Below are positions 26,224-36,199 of a stretch of DNA of 64,000 bases, piece by piece. The DNA comes from Isosphaeraceae bacterium EP7 (lineage in GTDB: Bacteria > Planctomycetota > Planctomycetia > Isosphaerales > Isosphaeraceae), in the NCBI GenBank assembly GCA_038400315.1, contig CP151667.1, positions 3,359,174 to 3,423,173 of the forward strand. The letters run 5' to 3'. Made by a program: the position numbers and the translations under genes. Each line of letters starts with the position of its first letter. The first letter of the stretch is position 1. The notes beneath the pieces are model-generated. The model was given only the letters and a program-made list of their open reading frames with translations, was not told the DNA's origin and searched no databases.

Positions 26224-26859
26224 TCATGTGAGAATCCCCGTGAGGTCGAGTCTGAATCCGGGGAGCACGTCCTCACCATCGAGCGAGGCGGGCCGCTCGA
26301 GGATCTGAGGATCCCGGCCAGGCCTGTAGATCTCGGCGGTGACTGAGATCGGGTCAATCAGCCACCCGAGCCGAGCGCCCTGCGCCAGGTACTCGACCAT
26401 CTTGTCGCGGACCTTGGGCTGGGAGTCGCTGGGTGAGCGCAGCTCGATGACGAAGTCGGGGCAGATGTGGGCGAAGGCCTTGCGCTGATCGGGAGTCAAG
26501 GCGTCATATCGCGATCGTTCGATCCAGGAGGCGTCCGGGGCGCGGATGGCACCATTGGGCAGTGTGAACCCTGCGGAGGAGTCGAAGACGTAACCGAGCC
26601 TCGCCGTTTCATTCCAAATGAAGAGCCGGGCGGTGATCCCGGCGTTGGCGTGACCTGTGTCGGAACCCGCGGGTGCCATGGCAATGAGTGTCCCGCTTGC
26701 GGAGAGTTCCAGCCGCAGGTCGCTGTTGAGACGGCAAAGCTCGGCGAACCCAGCCGCCGAGACGGTGAGGTCGACATCGGGCGTGAGACGCAGCTCGACC
26801 GGCGGTGCGGCGACGGGGGGTGAGCTGGCTCGGGGCCTGGCGACGGATGTCTGGCTCAT
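26224..26859 (-). CDS. Uma2 family protein (PD-(D/E)XK endonuclease-like), copy A
   Basis: 211 residues. The ATG at 26859 has GGAGG nine bases upstream, in the last codons of the other Uma2 gene, so the two are coupled (1-base gap). The Uma2/DUF820 pattern is present: LSASGTLIAM.P, then APDASWI, then DFVIELRSPSDS..., then KM.EY...G..LGWLIDP. The nuclease-like acid is D in APDASW and the E-x-R/K pair is in IELRS, where the usual K is R. Biological role of the family is not established. It lies inside a redox operon. Confidence 0.8.
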   Translation of the reverse strand: MSQTSVARPRASSPPVAAPPVELRLTPDVDLTVSAAGFAELCRLNSDLRLELSASGTLIAMAPAGSDTGHANAGITARLFIWNETARLGYVFDSSAGFTLPNGAIRAPDASWIERSRYDALTPDQRKAFAHICPDFVIELRSPSDSQPKVRDKMVEYLAQGARLGWLIDPISVTAEIYRPGRDPQILERPASLDGEDVLPGFRLDLTGILT

Positions 26860-26860
26860 C

Positions 26861-27532
26861 TCAGGCATCCTCCGCCGGTGGCGTCTCGGGCTCGGGGGCT
26901 GCAAGAGGTTTCGCGGGCGGCGCCCAATCGTCGGCCAGCTTCAGGAGTTCGGCCAAGGGGAGGACGAAGCCGGGAAGCAGGTCGGTCTCGTGGGATTGGC
27001 CCTCGGTGACGACCTTGGTGAGGGTCCGGTCGCCATCTCGGCGGTGGACGGTCATCGTGCGGCGGTATCGGTCGATGATCCAGTACTCGCGGACGCCGAT
27101 CGCCAGGTACTCGTCGCGCTTGATCTCGTAGTCGCGGCGGATGTCCCGCCTGGATCGGGAGACGAACTCGACGGCGATGGCGGGGACGTCGACGCGGGGG
27201 TCAGGCGTGCGTCCCAGTCCGACCCAGATGGCCCGGTCCATGCGGCGGCGGTCGTCGCCGACGGGGATCGTCTGCTCGGGCAGTGCTTTATCGATCGCCG
27301 ACCCTTGCGGGTGGTTCCGCTTATGCGACATCAGCAGGAAGCCGAGGAATTCGTTGGGGTCGACTTCGCCGTTTCCTGGGTGGGGTGACACGACAAGAAC
27401 TCCGCCGATCAGCTCGTAGCGATTGCCCCGCCCGGTCGTGGCCCGGTCGAATTCATCCGGGGTGAGGTGCACGCCCGCGAGCCCGGGGGCCAGGCGCAGA
27501 CGCGACGTCTTCCTGGTCAGCTCAAGGCTCAT
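26861..27532 (-). CDS. Uma2 family protein (PD-(D/E)XK endonuclease-like), copy B
   Basis: 223 residues from the ATG at 27532 (AGGAG eleven bases upstream). Motifs: RYELIGGVLVV.P, then VDVPAIAVEFVSRSRRD, then YEIKRDEYLAIGVREYWIID. The expected order of D, E-x-x/K and the final D is there, with VEFVSRS replacing the more usual VEV.SPS. It begins 60 bases after the DUF362 stop and its stop is one base before the start of copy A. Uma2 genes are hugely expanded in planctomycetes and cyanobacteria. The two copies are quite different in sequence, so this is not a recent tandem duplication. Confidence 0.8.
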   Translation of the reverse strand: MSLELTRKTSRLRLAPGLAGVHLTPDEFDRATTGRGNRYELIGGVLVVSPHPGNGEVDPNEFLGFLLMSHKRNHPQGSAIDKALPEQTIPVGDDRRRMDRAIWVGLGRTPDPRVDVPAIAVEFVSRSRRDIRRDYEIKRDEYLAIGVREYWIIDRYRRTMTVHRRDGDRTLTKVVTEGQSHETDLLPGFVLPLAELLKLADDWAPPAKPLAAPEPETPPAEDA

Positions 27533-27591
27533 GGGCGGGGGCTCCTGGCGGGGTAGACGCGTCGGGCGTTCGGCGCGGTCGTAGCTAGGGC

Positions 27592-28695
<1,104 letters not shown>

Positions 28696-28816
28696 CGCGG
28701 ACCTCGTCGAGAAGATGTCACGCCGCGGCGGGGGGGCGTGGCGGATGTTTGGGCTCGGTCGGAAGGGGGAGGGGCGGGTCGCGGCAGGGATGCAGTGGCA
28801 ACCCGCCCGGGGGCGG

Positions 28817-30475
28817 TTATTTGCTTTCGTCGCCCCCGGCCTCGGGCTTCTTGGCCGAGCCGGTGTCGACGATCGGGACGACAGTGGGGAGCGACTTGGC
28901 GAATCCCTTGGCGAAGACCTCGGCCTTGGCCCCGTCGGTTGAGCCGTTGACCCCGGCCAGGGCATTGCCCTTCAAGATCAGGACGTCGACCAGACCGATG
29001 TTCGAGCTGACGACGATCTTATCGGCCCCTTCGGCGGGCAGTTCCTTCACCTCGGCACCGTCCAGCTTGGCCCCGGCCAGGTACTCTTCGAGCACGGCCT
29101 TGGCGGCGGCGGGGTCGGCGTAGGGGCGGATGAAACCCTGGAACGCGACGTCTCCATCCTGATAATCGGCCATGAAGACGTCGGACAGGAATGCGTAGCC
29201 GAAGACGTCCTGCGCGATGTACTTGGGATTGGCCTTGGCCGGCCCGTCCGGAAGCAGTGCGAAGAGGTCCTCGGGGGTCGCCTCCTTCTTCTGCCCCGGC
29301 GATGCCCCGGCGCCTTCGCCTCCCTTCATCGCCTTGGCGATGCGTCCCGCCAGGTTGAGGGCGAAATCGGCGAAGGTGGAGTGATCCTTCGTCGAGACGA
29401 TCTGGATGTAATACTTGCCGGTGTAGAACAGGGTGCTGCCGGCTGAGGTGTAGCCCTCGGTGCCGATGGGCTGGACGCTCACGCCATCGGGCTTCTCGCT
29501 GCCGTACTTGCCCAGCGCCTTCAGCGGATTGGCCATCTCGAAGATGTAGAGCTGCACCTCGTTGGAGTCGTCACCGATCGGGTGATAGTAGGTGTAGGCC
29601 ATCCCCCGGACGTCGTACTGGGTGAAGCTCTCGGCGCGGCCGTCGATCTTCTCGAAGAGGTTCTCGGCGTTGAACGTCTCTAGGTAGCGGTCGCCACTCT
29701 TGGCCACCATCCAACCTCCGGGCAGGTCGGTCAGGGGGAGGAAGGCGGCCAGCGGCTTCTGGGGCGCGGGGACGGTGGCCAGCTCGGCGTCGGCCTGTTC
29801 CTTGGTCAGTCCCGGCCCGGGGGCGGGGGCTGCCGCCACGGCCGCAACCGGGGCGGGGGCCAGGTTGGCCGGGGCGCCGGTCGTGCCTCCGCCGATGGCG
29901 GCGAGCTCGACCGGCGGGGCGGTCAGGTCGATCAGCTGCTGCGGGCCATCCAGCCCGACGCTCTTGCGCACGGCGGCCAGGGTCTGGAGCACGTCGGGGA
30001 TCGTCGCGGCGACCTGCGCCGAGGTGCCGGCCACCGCACGCAGGCGGATCATGGCCTCATCCAGCTTCTTCACCGAATTGAGCAGGTTCTTCCGCTCGTC
30101 GGCCAGCCGGGCCATCTCGACCCGGACCCCCTCGTCGGCCGCCTTGATCGTGGCGTAGCCGCGGCCTTGCTCCAGCACAGACCAACTCTTGTTGGGGTCG
30201 AACTCGTAGCGGTCCTTGTCGAACGACTCGCTCTTGACGACCAGGGCCAGGAAGATGGCCGGGATGCCCATCACGAGCATCATCGAGCAGACCACCGACC
30301 AGAACGCGGGCTTCAGCATCACCCGGCCACGCCTGGCCTCGAACCACTTGGTGTTGCCCAGCACGGCGAACGCGATCGGGGTGCTCGCCAGCGCGATGAG
30401 CCCCGCGGCGATGGCCAGCGTCATCAACGGGTCGGTCCAGAACTTGTCGCCCAGCTTGATCAGCATCTCACGCAT
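28817..30475 (-). CDS. Membrane protein with DUF6599-like C-terminal domain
   Basis: 552 residues. The ATG at 30475 has a GGAGGCG site nine bases upstream. Two transmembrane helices (about residues 15-40 and 53-80) precede a coiled-coil-like helical stretch (110-180), a Pro/Ala linker (195-240) and a soluble domain. This domain has 'NAENLFEKIDGRAESF..YDV.GMAYTYYHP', a pattern I associate with DUF6599, in which haem- or redox-linked roles have not been shown. It is the first gene of the run that continues with DUF362, two Uma2 genes and the polyferredoxin. Confidence 0.7.
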   Translation of the reverse strand: MREMLIKLGDKFWTDPLMTLAIAAGLIALASTPIAFAVLGNTKWFEARRGRVMLKPAFWSVVCSMMLVMGIPAIFLALVVKSESFDKDRYEFDPNKSWSVLEQGRGYATIKAADEGVRVEMARLADERKNLLNSVKKLDEAMIRLRAVAGTSAQVAATIPDVLQTLAAVRKSVGLDGPQQLIDLTAPPVELAAIGGGTTGAPANLAPAPVAAVAAAPAPGPGLTKEQADAELATVPAPQKPLAAFLPLTDLPGGWMVAKSGDRYLETFNAENLFEKIDGRAESFTQYDVRGMAYTYYHPIGDDSNEVQLYIFEMANPLKALGKYGSEKPDGVSVQPIGTEGYTSAGSTLFYTGKYYIQIVSTKDHSTFADFALNLAGRIAKAMKGGEGAGASPGQKKEATPEDLFALLPDGPAKANPKYIAQDVFGYAFLSDVFMADYQDGDVAFQGFIRPYADPAAAKAVLEEYLAGAKLDGAEVKELPAEGADKIVVSSNIGLVDVLILKGNALAGVNGSTDGAKAEVFAKGFAKSLPTVVPIVDTGSAKKPEAGGDESK

Positions 30476-30819
30476 CGCGTAGCCGCCTCCGGACCATGGG
30501 GGGGCGTTCTTCCGCAAAGGGTTGCCGCCGCCAGGACGGATTATATCGGACAGAAGGAGGGTGCGGCAATCGCCATGCCACAACCCGGGTGATGCAGGCC
30601 GGATCGGACTCGCCATGCCCCGAATCCGGTCGTCACCGTAACTCCTTTACCATCCCCACCCTGAATGAATAGACTCGGGACACCGGCCGCCCGACTGGCC
30701 CCGACACCTGGGACTCGATGCTGAGAGCTTTGTTCGACAAAAATTCGACGAGACAGGTGAGGTCCGCGGCGGATCGAGGTCGGCGGTCCATCCATTTCTT
30801 GCCAACGGGGGACGCGGGA

Positions 30820-31800
30820 ATGCGCCCGGAGAGTTGCTTCGCCCTGTTTTCGGCCCTGATCCTGGCGGCAACCGCCCACGGGCAGGCGCCGAAGCGAGAT
30901 TATCGGGCCGACATGCGCGCCTTCGTGGCTGCAATCAGCCTGAAGGCCAAGGCGCAAACTCCGGGGTTCCTGGTCGTGCCGCAGGGGGGCCTGGAGCTGT
31001 TGACCGAGGATGCCGAGCCGGACGGCAAGCTGGCGGCCGCCTACCTGGGTGCCATCGACGGCGTCGGTCAGGAGGAGGTTTTCTACGGTTTTGAGAACGT
31101 GGACGACCGCAAGACGCCAAGGCCGGAGTCTGAGGCCTTTCTGAAACTCCTGGACGTGGCGAAGAAGGCCGGCAAGGGTGTGCTGGTGACCGACTACGCC
31201 ACGAAGAGGCCCTTGGTCGATGACGCCTACGCCCGCAACAAGGCCGCCGGACTCGTCGGGTTCGTGGCCGACCGTCGGGGCCTGGACAGGATCCCGCGTT
31301 ATCCGGCCAAGCCGCCGGGCGTGAACACAGCCGACGTCCGGTCCTTCGCCGACGTGAAGAACTTCCTCTACCTGATCGACGGCGGCCGGTTCGAGACGCT
31401 CGCCAACTACCTGGGGGCGATGGCGAGGACCGACCACGACTTACTTATCATCGACCCGTTCTCGGGCGACTGGGCGCCCACCGCGGCCGACATCGACCGG
31501 CTGAAGCGCAAGCCGGGCGGTGGTCGTCGGCTCGTGCTCTGCTACCTCAGCATTGGCGAGGCCGAGGACTATCGCCCCTACTGGAAGCCCGCCTGGACCA
31601 AGGCCCCGCCGCCGTTCCTGGGCCCCGAAAACCCCGACTGGAAGGGGAACTTCTCCGTCCGTTACTGGGATTCCGCCTGGCGGTCGATCATCCTCGACGG
31701 CCCCGGCTCGCCCCTCGGACGCATCCTGGCGGCCGGCTTCGACGGGGTCTATCTCGACAAGGTCGACGAGTATGGCTGGTTCGAGGACCACCCCGAGTAA
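30820..31800 (+). CDS. TM1410-like secreted protein (endo alpha-1,4-polygalactosaminidase-like)
   Basis: 326 residues from the ATG at 30820, which opens a signal peptide (CFALFSALILAATAHG). The fold is a TIM barrel of the TM1410/GH114 type: DLLIIDPF..., then LVLCYLSIGEAEDYRPYW, then a W..I(I/L)..R..G..FDGVYLDKVDEY motif. The Glu in SIGEAE and the Asp in YLDKVD are the candidate catalytic residues. The family includes proteins that cleave galactosaminogalactan-like polymers; older annotation as an extracellular cysteinyl-tRNA synthetase homologue is misleading. It converges on ftsY with a 12-base gap. Confidence 0.75.
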   Translation: MRPESCFALFSALILAATAHGQAPKRDYRADMRAFVAAISLKAKAQTPGFLVVPQGGLELLTEDAEPDGKLAAAYLGAIDGVGQEEVFYGFENVDDRKTPRPESEAFLKLLDVAKKAGKGVLVTDYATKRPLVDDAYARNKAAGLVGFVADRRGLDRIPRYPAKPPGVNTADVRSFADVKNFLYLIDGGRFETLANYLGAMARTDHDLLIIDPFSGDWAPTAADIDRLKRKPGGGRRLVLCYLSIGEAEDYRPYWKPAWTKAPPPFLGPENPDWKGNFSVRYWDSAWRSIILDGPGSPLGRILAAGFDGVYLDKVDEYGWFEDHPE

Positions 31801-31812
31801 GGCCAGGTCAGA

Positions 31813-32718
31813 TCAAGTGAAGAGGGATTCGACGAAGTCGTCGGCGTCGAACGGCTGGAGGTCGTCGATTCCCTCGCCCACCCCGATGAACTTGACGGGC
31901 AGGTTCAGGATCTGGCGGATGGCGACGACGACCCCTCCCTTGGCGGTGCCGTCGAGCTTGGTCAGGATCACGCCCGTGCAGCCGATGCTCTTGGTGAAAG
32001 CCTCGGCCTGGCGGATGGCGTTCTGGCCGTTGGTGGCGTCAAGCACGAGCAGCGTCTCGTGGGGGGCGCCACCGATTTTGCGGCGGACCACGCCGTTGAC
32101 CTTCTCCAGCTCGCGCATCAGGTGCGACTGCGTGTGCAGCCGGCCTGCGGTGTCGACAATCAAGACATCCACCTCGCGAGCCAGGGCACGGTCGCACGCG
32201 TCGTGCGCCACGCTCGCGGGATCGGCCCCGGGGGCTCCGCGGACGATCTCGGAGCCCGAGCGTTCGGCCCAGATGGCGAGCTGGTCGGCCGCGGCGGCGC
32301 GGAAGGTGTCGCAGGCGGCGAGCAAGACAGACTTGCCCTCCCCCTTGACCCGCTGGGCCAGCTTGGCGATCGAGGTCGTCTTGCCCGACCCGTTGACCCC
32401 CGCGATGAGGTAGACCGTCGGCTTTTTTGGTGCGACGGCTAGGGTCCCGGGCCTGGGGTCGGCGAGCAGGGCCTTCAGGCTCCCCTTGACCAGCGTGATC
32501 AGCTCCTCGTCGGCGGTCTTGCCGGCGTAGGCCTCGCGCACCTCGTCGACGATCTTGGCGGTAGCCTTCACGCCGACGTCGGCCTGGATGAGCCGGGCCT
32601 CGAGCGCATCGAGGAACGACTGGTCGACCGTCCGGCCGAACCACGAGCGGACGTCGAAGAGCTTGGCGGTCCTGGAGAGCCCCTGGCGGAGTCGGTCGAG
32701 CAGGCGTTTCGCGGCCAT
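31813..32718 (-). CDS. ftsY: Signal recognition particle receptor FtsY
   Basis: 301 residues: only the NG domain, without the long acidic A domain of enterobacterial FtsY. The SRP-GTPase motifs are complete: G1 GVNGSGKTT (107-115), the DTFRAAA segment (137-143), G3 DTAGR (189-193), G4 TKLD (253-256) and the closing GVGEG...DLQPF. It docks ribosome-SRP complexes at the inner membrane for cotranslational insertion. The gene is 123 bases downstream of the PHP gene and on the same strand. Confidence 0.95.
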   Translation of the reverse strand: MAAKRLLDRLRQGLSRTAKLFDVRSWFGRTVDQSFLDALEARLIQADVGVKATAKIVDEVREAYAGKTADEELITLVKGSLKALLADPRPGTLAVAPKKPTVYLIAGVNGSGKTTSIAKLAQRVKGEGKSVLLAACDTFRAAAADQLAIWAERSGSEIVRGAPGADPASVAHDACDRALAREVDVLIVDTAGRLHTQSHLMRELEKVNGVVRRKIGGAPHETLLVLDATNGQNAIRQAEAFTKSIGCTGVILTKLDGTAKGGVVVAIRQILNLPVKFIGVGEGIDDLQPFDADDFVESLFT

Positions 32719-32841
32719 CGCAGTCCCGGGGGCTGGTTCGAGCGTCGAAGTTCGGAGGGGCCGAGTCCGTCCGTTTGCCGGCCTCGTCAGTTCAAGACGA
32801 TATCGCGCCGACGGTCGATTTGAGAAGGGCAGGGCGCCCGC

Positions 32842-33726
32842 TCAGGCCCGTGCGACGCCGGCCTCAGACCGTTCCCGCAGCCGTTCGAGGTCGGCCGTGG
32901 GCGTCGTGATCGCCCCCAGCCAGCGGCCAGGTCGGTCGGGGGCGTGGAAGTCGGAGCCGGCGGTGGGGACCAGATCCAGCAAGGTGGCCCACTCGCGCAG
33001 GCGGGACTCGCGGCGGGCGTCGACGGCGTGGTAGTCGACCTCGATGGCGCCCATGCCCGCGTCGGCGTAGTCGCGCAAGGTGGCGAGCCGCAGGTCGTGG
33101 GGCGGGTGCGCCAGGCCGGCGACTCCGCCGGCTTCGCGGATAACCCGGATGGCCCTGTGCCACTCGACGCGCGGCTTGGGAACCTGCGCGGGGCCGTCGT
33201 CGCCCAGCCAGCGAGCGAACGCCTCGCGGCGGGTGGGCACCTGGCCGGTGCGCACCAGGAAGTCGCCCAGATGCTTGCGGCCCAGGGTGGCACGCGGAAA
33301 AGCCCGGCGCAACTGCTCGTGGTCGACCCGCAGGCCGAGCCCGGCCAGCCGGGCGATCATGCCGGCCAGGCGCGTGTCCCGCTCGATGCGCATCGAGGCG
33401 GTCAGCTCGACCAGGGTCGGGTCGTCGTCGCGGACGAAGTGGCCGAGGATGTGGACCTCTCGGCCGTCGCGCTCGGCGGTCAGCTCGATGCCGCCGACCA
33501 GCTCGATGCCCAGGCGTGCCGCTTCGGGGCGGGCCACGGCCAGGGCTGAGAGGCTGTCGTGGTCGGTGATCGCCAGGGCGGCAAGCCGCATGTTGGCCGC
33601 CGCCTGAACCACCTCACCCGGCGAGCAGGCGCCGTCGGAGTGGGTCGTGTGGACATGCAGGTCGGCCCGGCCGGCCTTCGAGGCATCAGGCATCGCGGCC
33701 GGTCCTTGCCTTCGGCCCCGGCTCAC
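32842..33726 (-). CDS. PHP-domain phosphoesterase
   Basis: 294 residues if translation starts at the GTG (33726) that overlaps the nusB stop as GTGA; an ATG at 33693 is the alternative, with AAGGA upstream. PHP metal motifs: DLHVHTTHSDG (motif I), AITDHDS (II), ELVGGIELTA (III), GLAHPP and a GSDFHAP (IV). This is the YciV/TrpH group (5'-3' exo-oligoribonuclease or 3',5'-bisphosphate phosphatase in characterised members). Translational coupling with nusB fits a role in RNA turnover. Confidence 0.85.
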   Translation of the reverse strand: MSRGRRQGPAAMPDASKAGRADLHVHTTHSDGACSPGEVVQAAANMRLAALAITDHDSLSALAVARPEAARLGIELVGGIELTAERDGREVHILGHFVRDDDPTLVELTASMRIERDTRLAGMIARLAGLGLRVDHEQLRRAFPRATLGRKHLGDFLVRTGQVPTRREAFARWLGDDGPAQVPKPRVEWHRAIRVIREAGGVAGLAHPPHDLRLATLRDYADAGMGAIEVDYHAVDARRESRLREWATLLDLVPTAGSDFHAPDRPGRWLGAITTPTADLERLRERSEAGVARA

Positions 33727-34862
33727 GACGTTTCGGGCGTCGTCTCGTCGCCGAGCCCGGCCGTCTCGTCAGCGATCTCTTCCCAGGCAAGCGACTCGTC
33801 GGCGATTTCGGCCACCTCGTCGTCGGCCTCTTCGCTGGCGACCGTCTCGGCCAGCTCCGTCTCGGCCAGCTCCGCCGCAGCTCTCTTGGCCCTGGCACGC
33901 GCCTTCTTGGAATCCGAGGAGGGCCTGCGATTCTCCAGGTTGATAACCACCTCGGGGCCCTTCTCGGCCTCGACTTCGGGGGCAACCTCGGGTTCCAGGG
34001 GGGGGAGTGGGGCGTTGGGGTCGATCCCCTGGAGGCGGTCAAGGATGCCGTTGACGAACCGGCTCGACTGCGCGGTGCTGTACCGCTTGGCCAACTCAAG
34101 GGCCTCGTTGATGGCGAGCCTTGCGGGCACGTCGGGCGAGTACAGAAGCTCGAAGGCACCCAGACGCAAGATGTTGCGGTCGATGGCCGCCATCCGGTCG
34201 ATCCGCCAGTTCTCGGCGAACCGGGAGATCAGGTTGTCCAGCGTCTCCTGATGCTCCTGGACTCCGTCGATCAGGTCGATGGCGAAATTGATCTGATCCG
34301 CATCGCCGCGGAGCCTCCGGTTGATGAACCGGCTGATCTGGCGGGTGGAGACCCCTTCATTCTGCTCGGCCTGATACAGGACCTGGAGCGAGATCTCGCG
34401 GCACCGGGTCCGCCTCATCAGCGGCGACCGCGACGCCAGGCCTTCGGGCGTCTCGTCGACAGGGGCGACCGGCGCCGAGGCGGCCTCGAGCTCCGACTCC
34501 TCGATCCGCCGCGCGATGGGAGCCATGACAACCGGCGGCTCGGGCGTCTCGATGAGCGTGGGCGCCGGCTCGGCCTCGGGCTCAGGCGTCTCGACCTCGT
34601 CTCGCGGGGCGAACGGAGACGCGGCCCGCTGGGCCTCGGTTGACCTGCGGGGCGGGGGGACATCCTCGGGCGAGAGGGCCAGGCCATACTCGATCAGGTC
34701 GCGCAGCAGGCGATCTTCGAGGTGATCCCCTTCCTTCAATCCCATCGACTCGAGCAGCTCGCGTTCTCCCGCTTCGGTCAGCGGGTGGGTGACGATGCGG
34801 CTATTCAGGGTCGAGACGATGAAATATCCGGTCCCGTCCTTCTGTCTCCGTAAGACCGGCAT
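33723..34862 (-). CDS. nusB: Transcription antitermination factor NusB, with long extensions
   Basis: 379 residues from the ATG at 34862 (GAGGCG nine bases upstream); an ATG at 34922 is possible. The NusB core occupies about residues 150-280 (RTRCREISLQVLYQAEQ, then RMAAIDRNILRLGAFELLY, then INEALELAKRYSTAQSSRFVNGILD), which binds boxA RNA with NusE. Typical NusB is about 140-160 residues. Here an extra N-terminal domain of about 75 residues, a Pro/Glu linker and an acidic Glu/Ala-rich C-terminal tail are added. The N-terminal part (LRRQKDGTGYFIVS) looks folded. Confidence 0.85.
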   Translation of the reverse strand: MPVLRRQKDGTGYFIVSTLNSRIVTHPLTEAGERELLESMGLKEGDHLEDRLLRDLIEYGLALSPEDVPPPRRSTEAQRAASPFAPRDEVETPEPEAEPAPTLIETPEPPVVMAPIARRIEESELEAASAPVAPVDETPEGLASRSPLMRRTRCREISLQVLYQAEQNEGVSTRQISRFINRRLRGDADQINFAIDLIDGVQEHQETLDNLISRFAENWRIDRMAAIDRNILRLGAFELLYSPDVPARLAINEALELAKRYSTAQSSRFVNGILDRLQGIDPNAPLPPLEPEVAPEVEAEKGPEVVINLENRRPSSDSKKARARAKRAAAELAETELAETVASEEADDEVAEIADESLAWEEIADETAGLGDETTPETS

Positions 34863-35040
34863 GCAACAACGCCTCTTTGGCTTCACCGATACCTGCTGCC
34901 GACCCGGCTTCCGGGTCTTCATCCAGACGGGATTATACGCCGAGTCGGGCCCAGACGAGAAGGCCAGCCACGCGGGCCGGTCGCGGAGACGCCCTCGGAC
35001 GGCCCTGGCCCGGACACCTCTCGGCGGCAACCCACCCCGA

Positions 35041-36039
35041 TCAGCGACGGCGCCATAACACCAGCGCCACGACCAGGACCGCGACACCAAGGCCGATCGA
35101 AACGCGAGAGGGCGTCACAACTCCCTCCTCGGGAATCGTCACCCGGATTGCCTCGGTCGTCGTGTTCGCGATCGGGGGCGGCGCCGGCGGCGAGGCGACC
35201 GGCCGTGGCTTGCCCTTAACCTCGTATTGCTTGTTCGTCAGCGTGGCGACGACATCGGCGCCGGGATGATTGGCAGGCCAGAAGGTCGAGCGGGGATACT
35301 CCTGATCGAAGGCGATCCGCTTCACCGTGAGCTTCTGGCGAAGCGTCGCCTCGTTAGGCGTGCCGCGACCCACATGGGTCGCCCTCTCGGACTTGATCGG
35401 GAATGGCCGGCTTCGGACCTGGTCAAGCTCCGTCGCGACCCATGTCGACAGCGGCGGCTTGCCGTTGTACTCGCTCACGCCGTCGAAAATCTCGACCTTC
35501 AACGGAACCGACATTGCCTTGTCGAGGTGGAAGACGATTTGCTTCTTCGCGCGATTCCACGGGACGTCGCGAAACAGGAAGATTTCGCATTCGCGGGCGA
35601 GAACTCGGCCCTCGCCCACATACTCCGCCCTGGGCATCGCCTCATGCAGCGGGACGGCTCCGAGGTAGGAGTATCGGAGGGGAACGGGGCGGACGGTCCA
35701 GGCCCCTCGGTCCTCGACGGAGAAGGATTTCTTGATGACGATCTGACGCTCGAGCGCCAGGTCGTCCTTGTCGTAATTCACGTTGGCTCAACGATCACCA
35801 TCGCAGTACGAGGTCGAGCGGCCCGTCTTCCCGTCGGTCTCATGCGTCCGGTCGTCGAGCATCCTCTGCCCGGCGGCGGTCTCGACGTATCGGGCCTCGA
35901 TCCGTTGAATCCTCGATTGGTCAGCCGGGACGATCGAATCGGGGATCACCTGCTCGGTGAGGGCGTCGACCTCCACGGACATCCAACTCTCCGAGGCGAC
36001 CTTGAGCCGCTCGGCCGCCTGAGTCATGCGATCCGGCAT
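35041..36039 (-). pseudogene. C-terminally membrane-anchored protein interrupted by an in-frame TGA
   Basis: From the ATG at 36039 (GGAG upstream) the frame reads 83 codons to a TGA at 35788-35790. It then continues in the same frame for another 249 codons to 35041 with the same coding character. The break is between ...SYCDGDR and ANVNYDKDD. The protein would be 332 residues: a mostly beta soluble domain, a Pro-rich linker and one C-terminal transmembrane helix with an RRR end. A GTG at 35781 could restart translation but would give a protein without its N-terminal quarter. Explanations: nonsense mutation (most likely), sequencing error, or readthrough/selenocysteine. Confidence 0.65.
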
Positions 36040-36199
36040 CGGGGAGGCTCCGAACTGTGAGGGGTGACCCGCGGGGCGTGGGAATTTTCCGGGGCGAACG
36101 CCAACGTCCGAGTGATCGTCTCGCGGACGCGCCAAGGGCGTTGGAGAAGTCGCGCGTCTCCATCGTGGGACCTCATCGGCCCACCAACCTTCGATATCC

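Noticed and set aside
35041-35781. Independent 246-residue gene with GTG start
   Set aside because: It is in the same frame as the 83 codons before the TGA and starts without a ribosome binding site; one interrupted gene explains both parts better.
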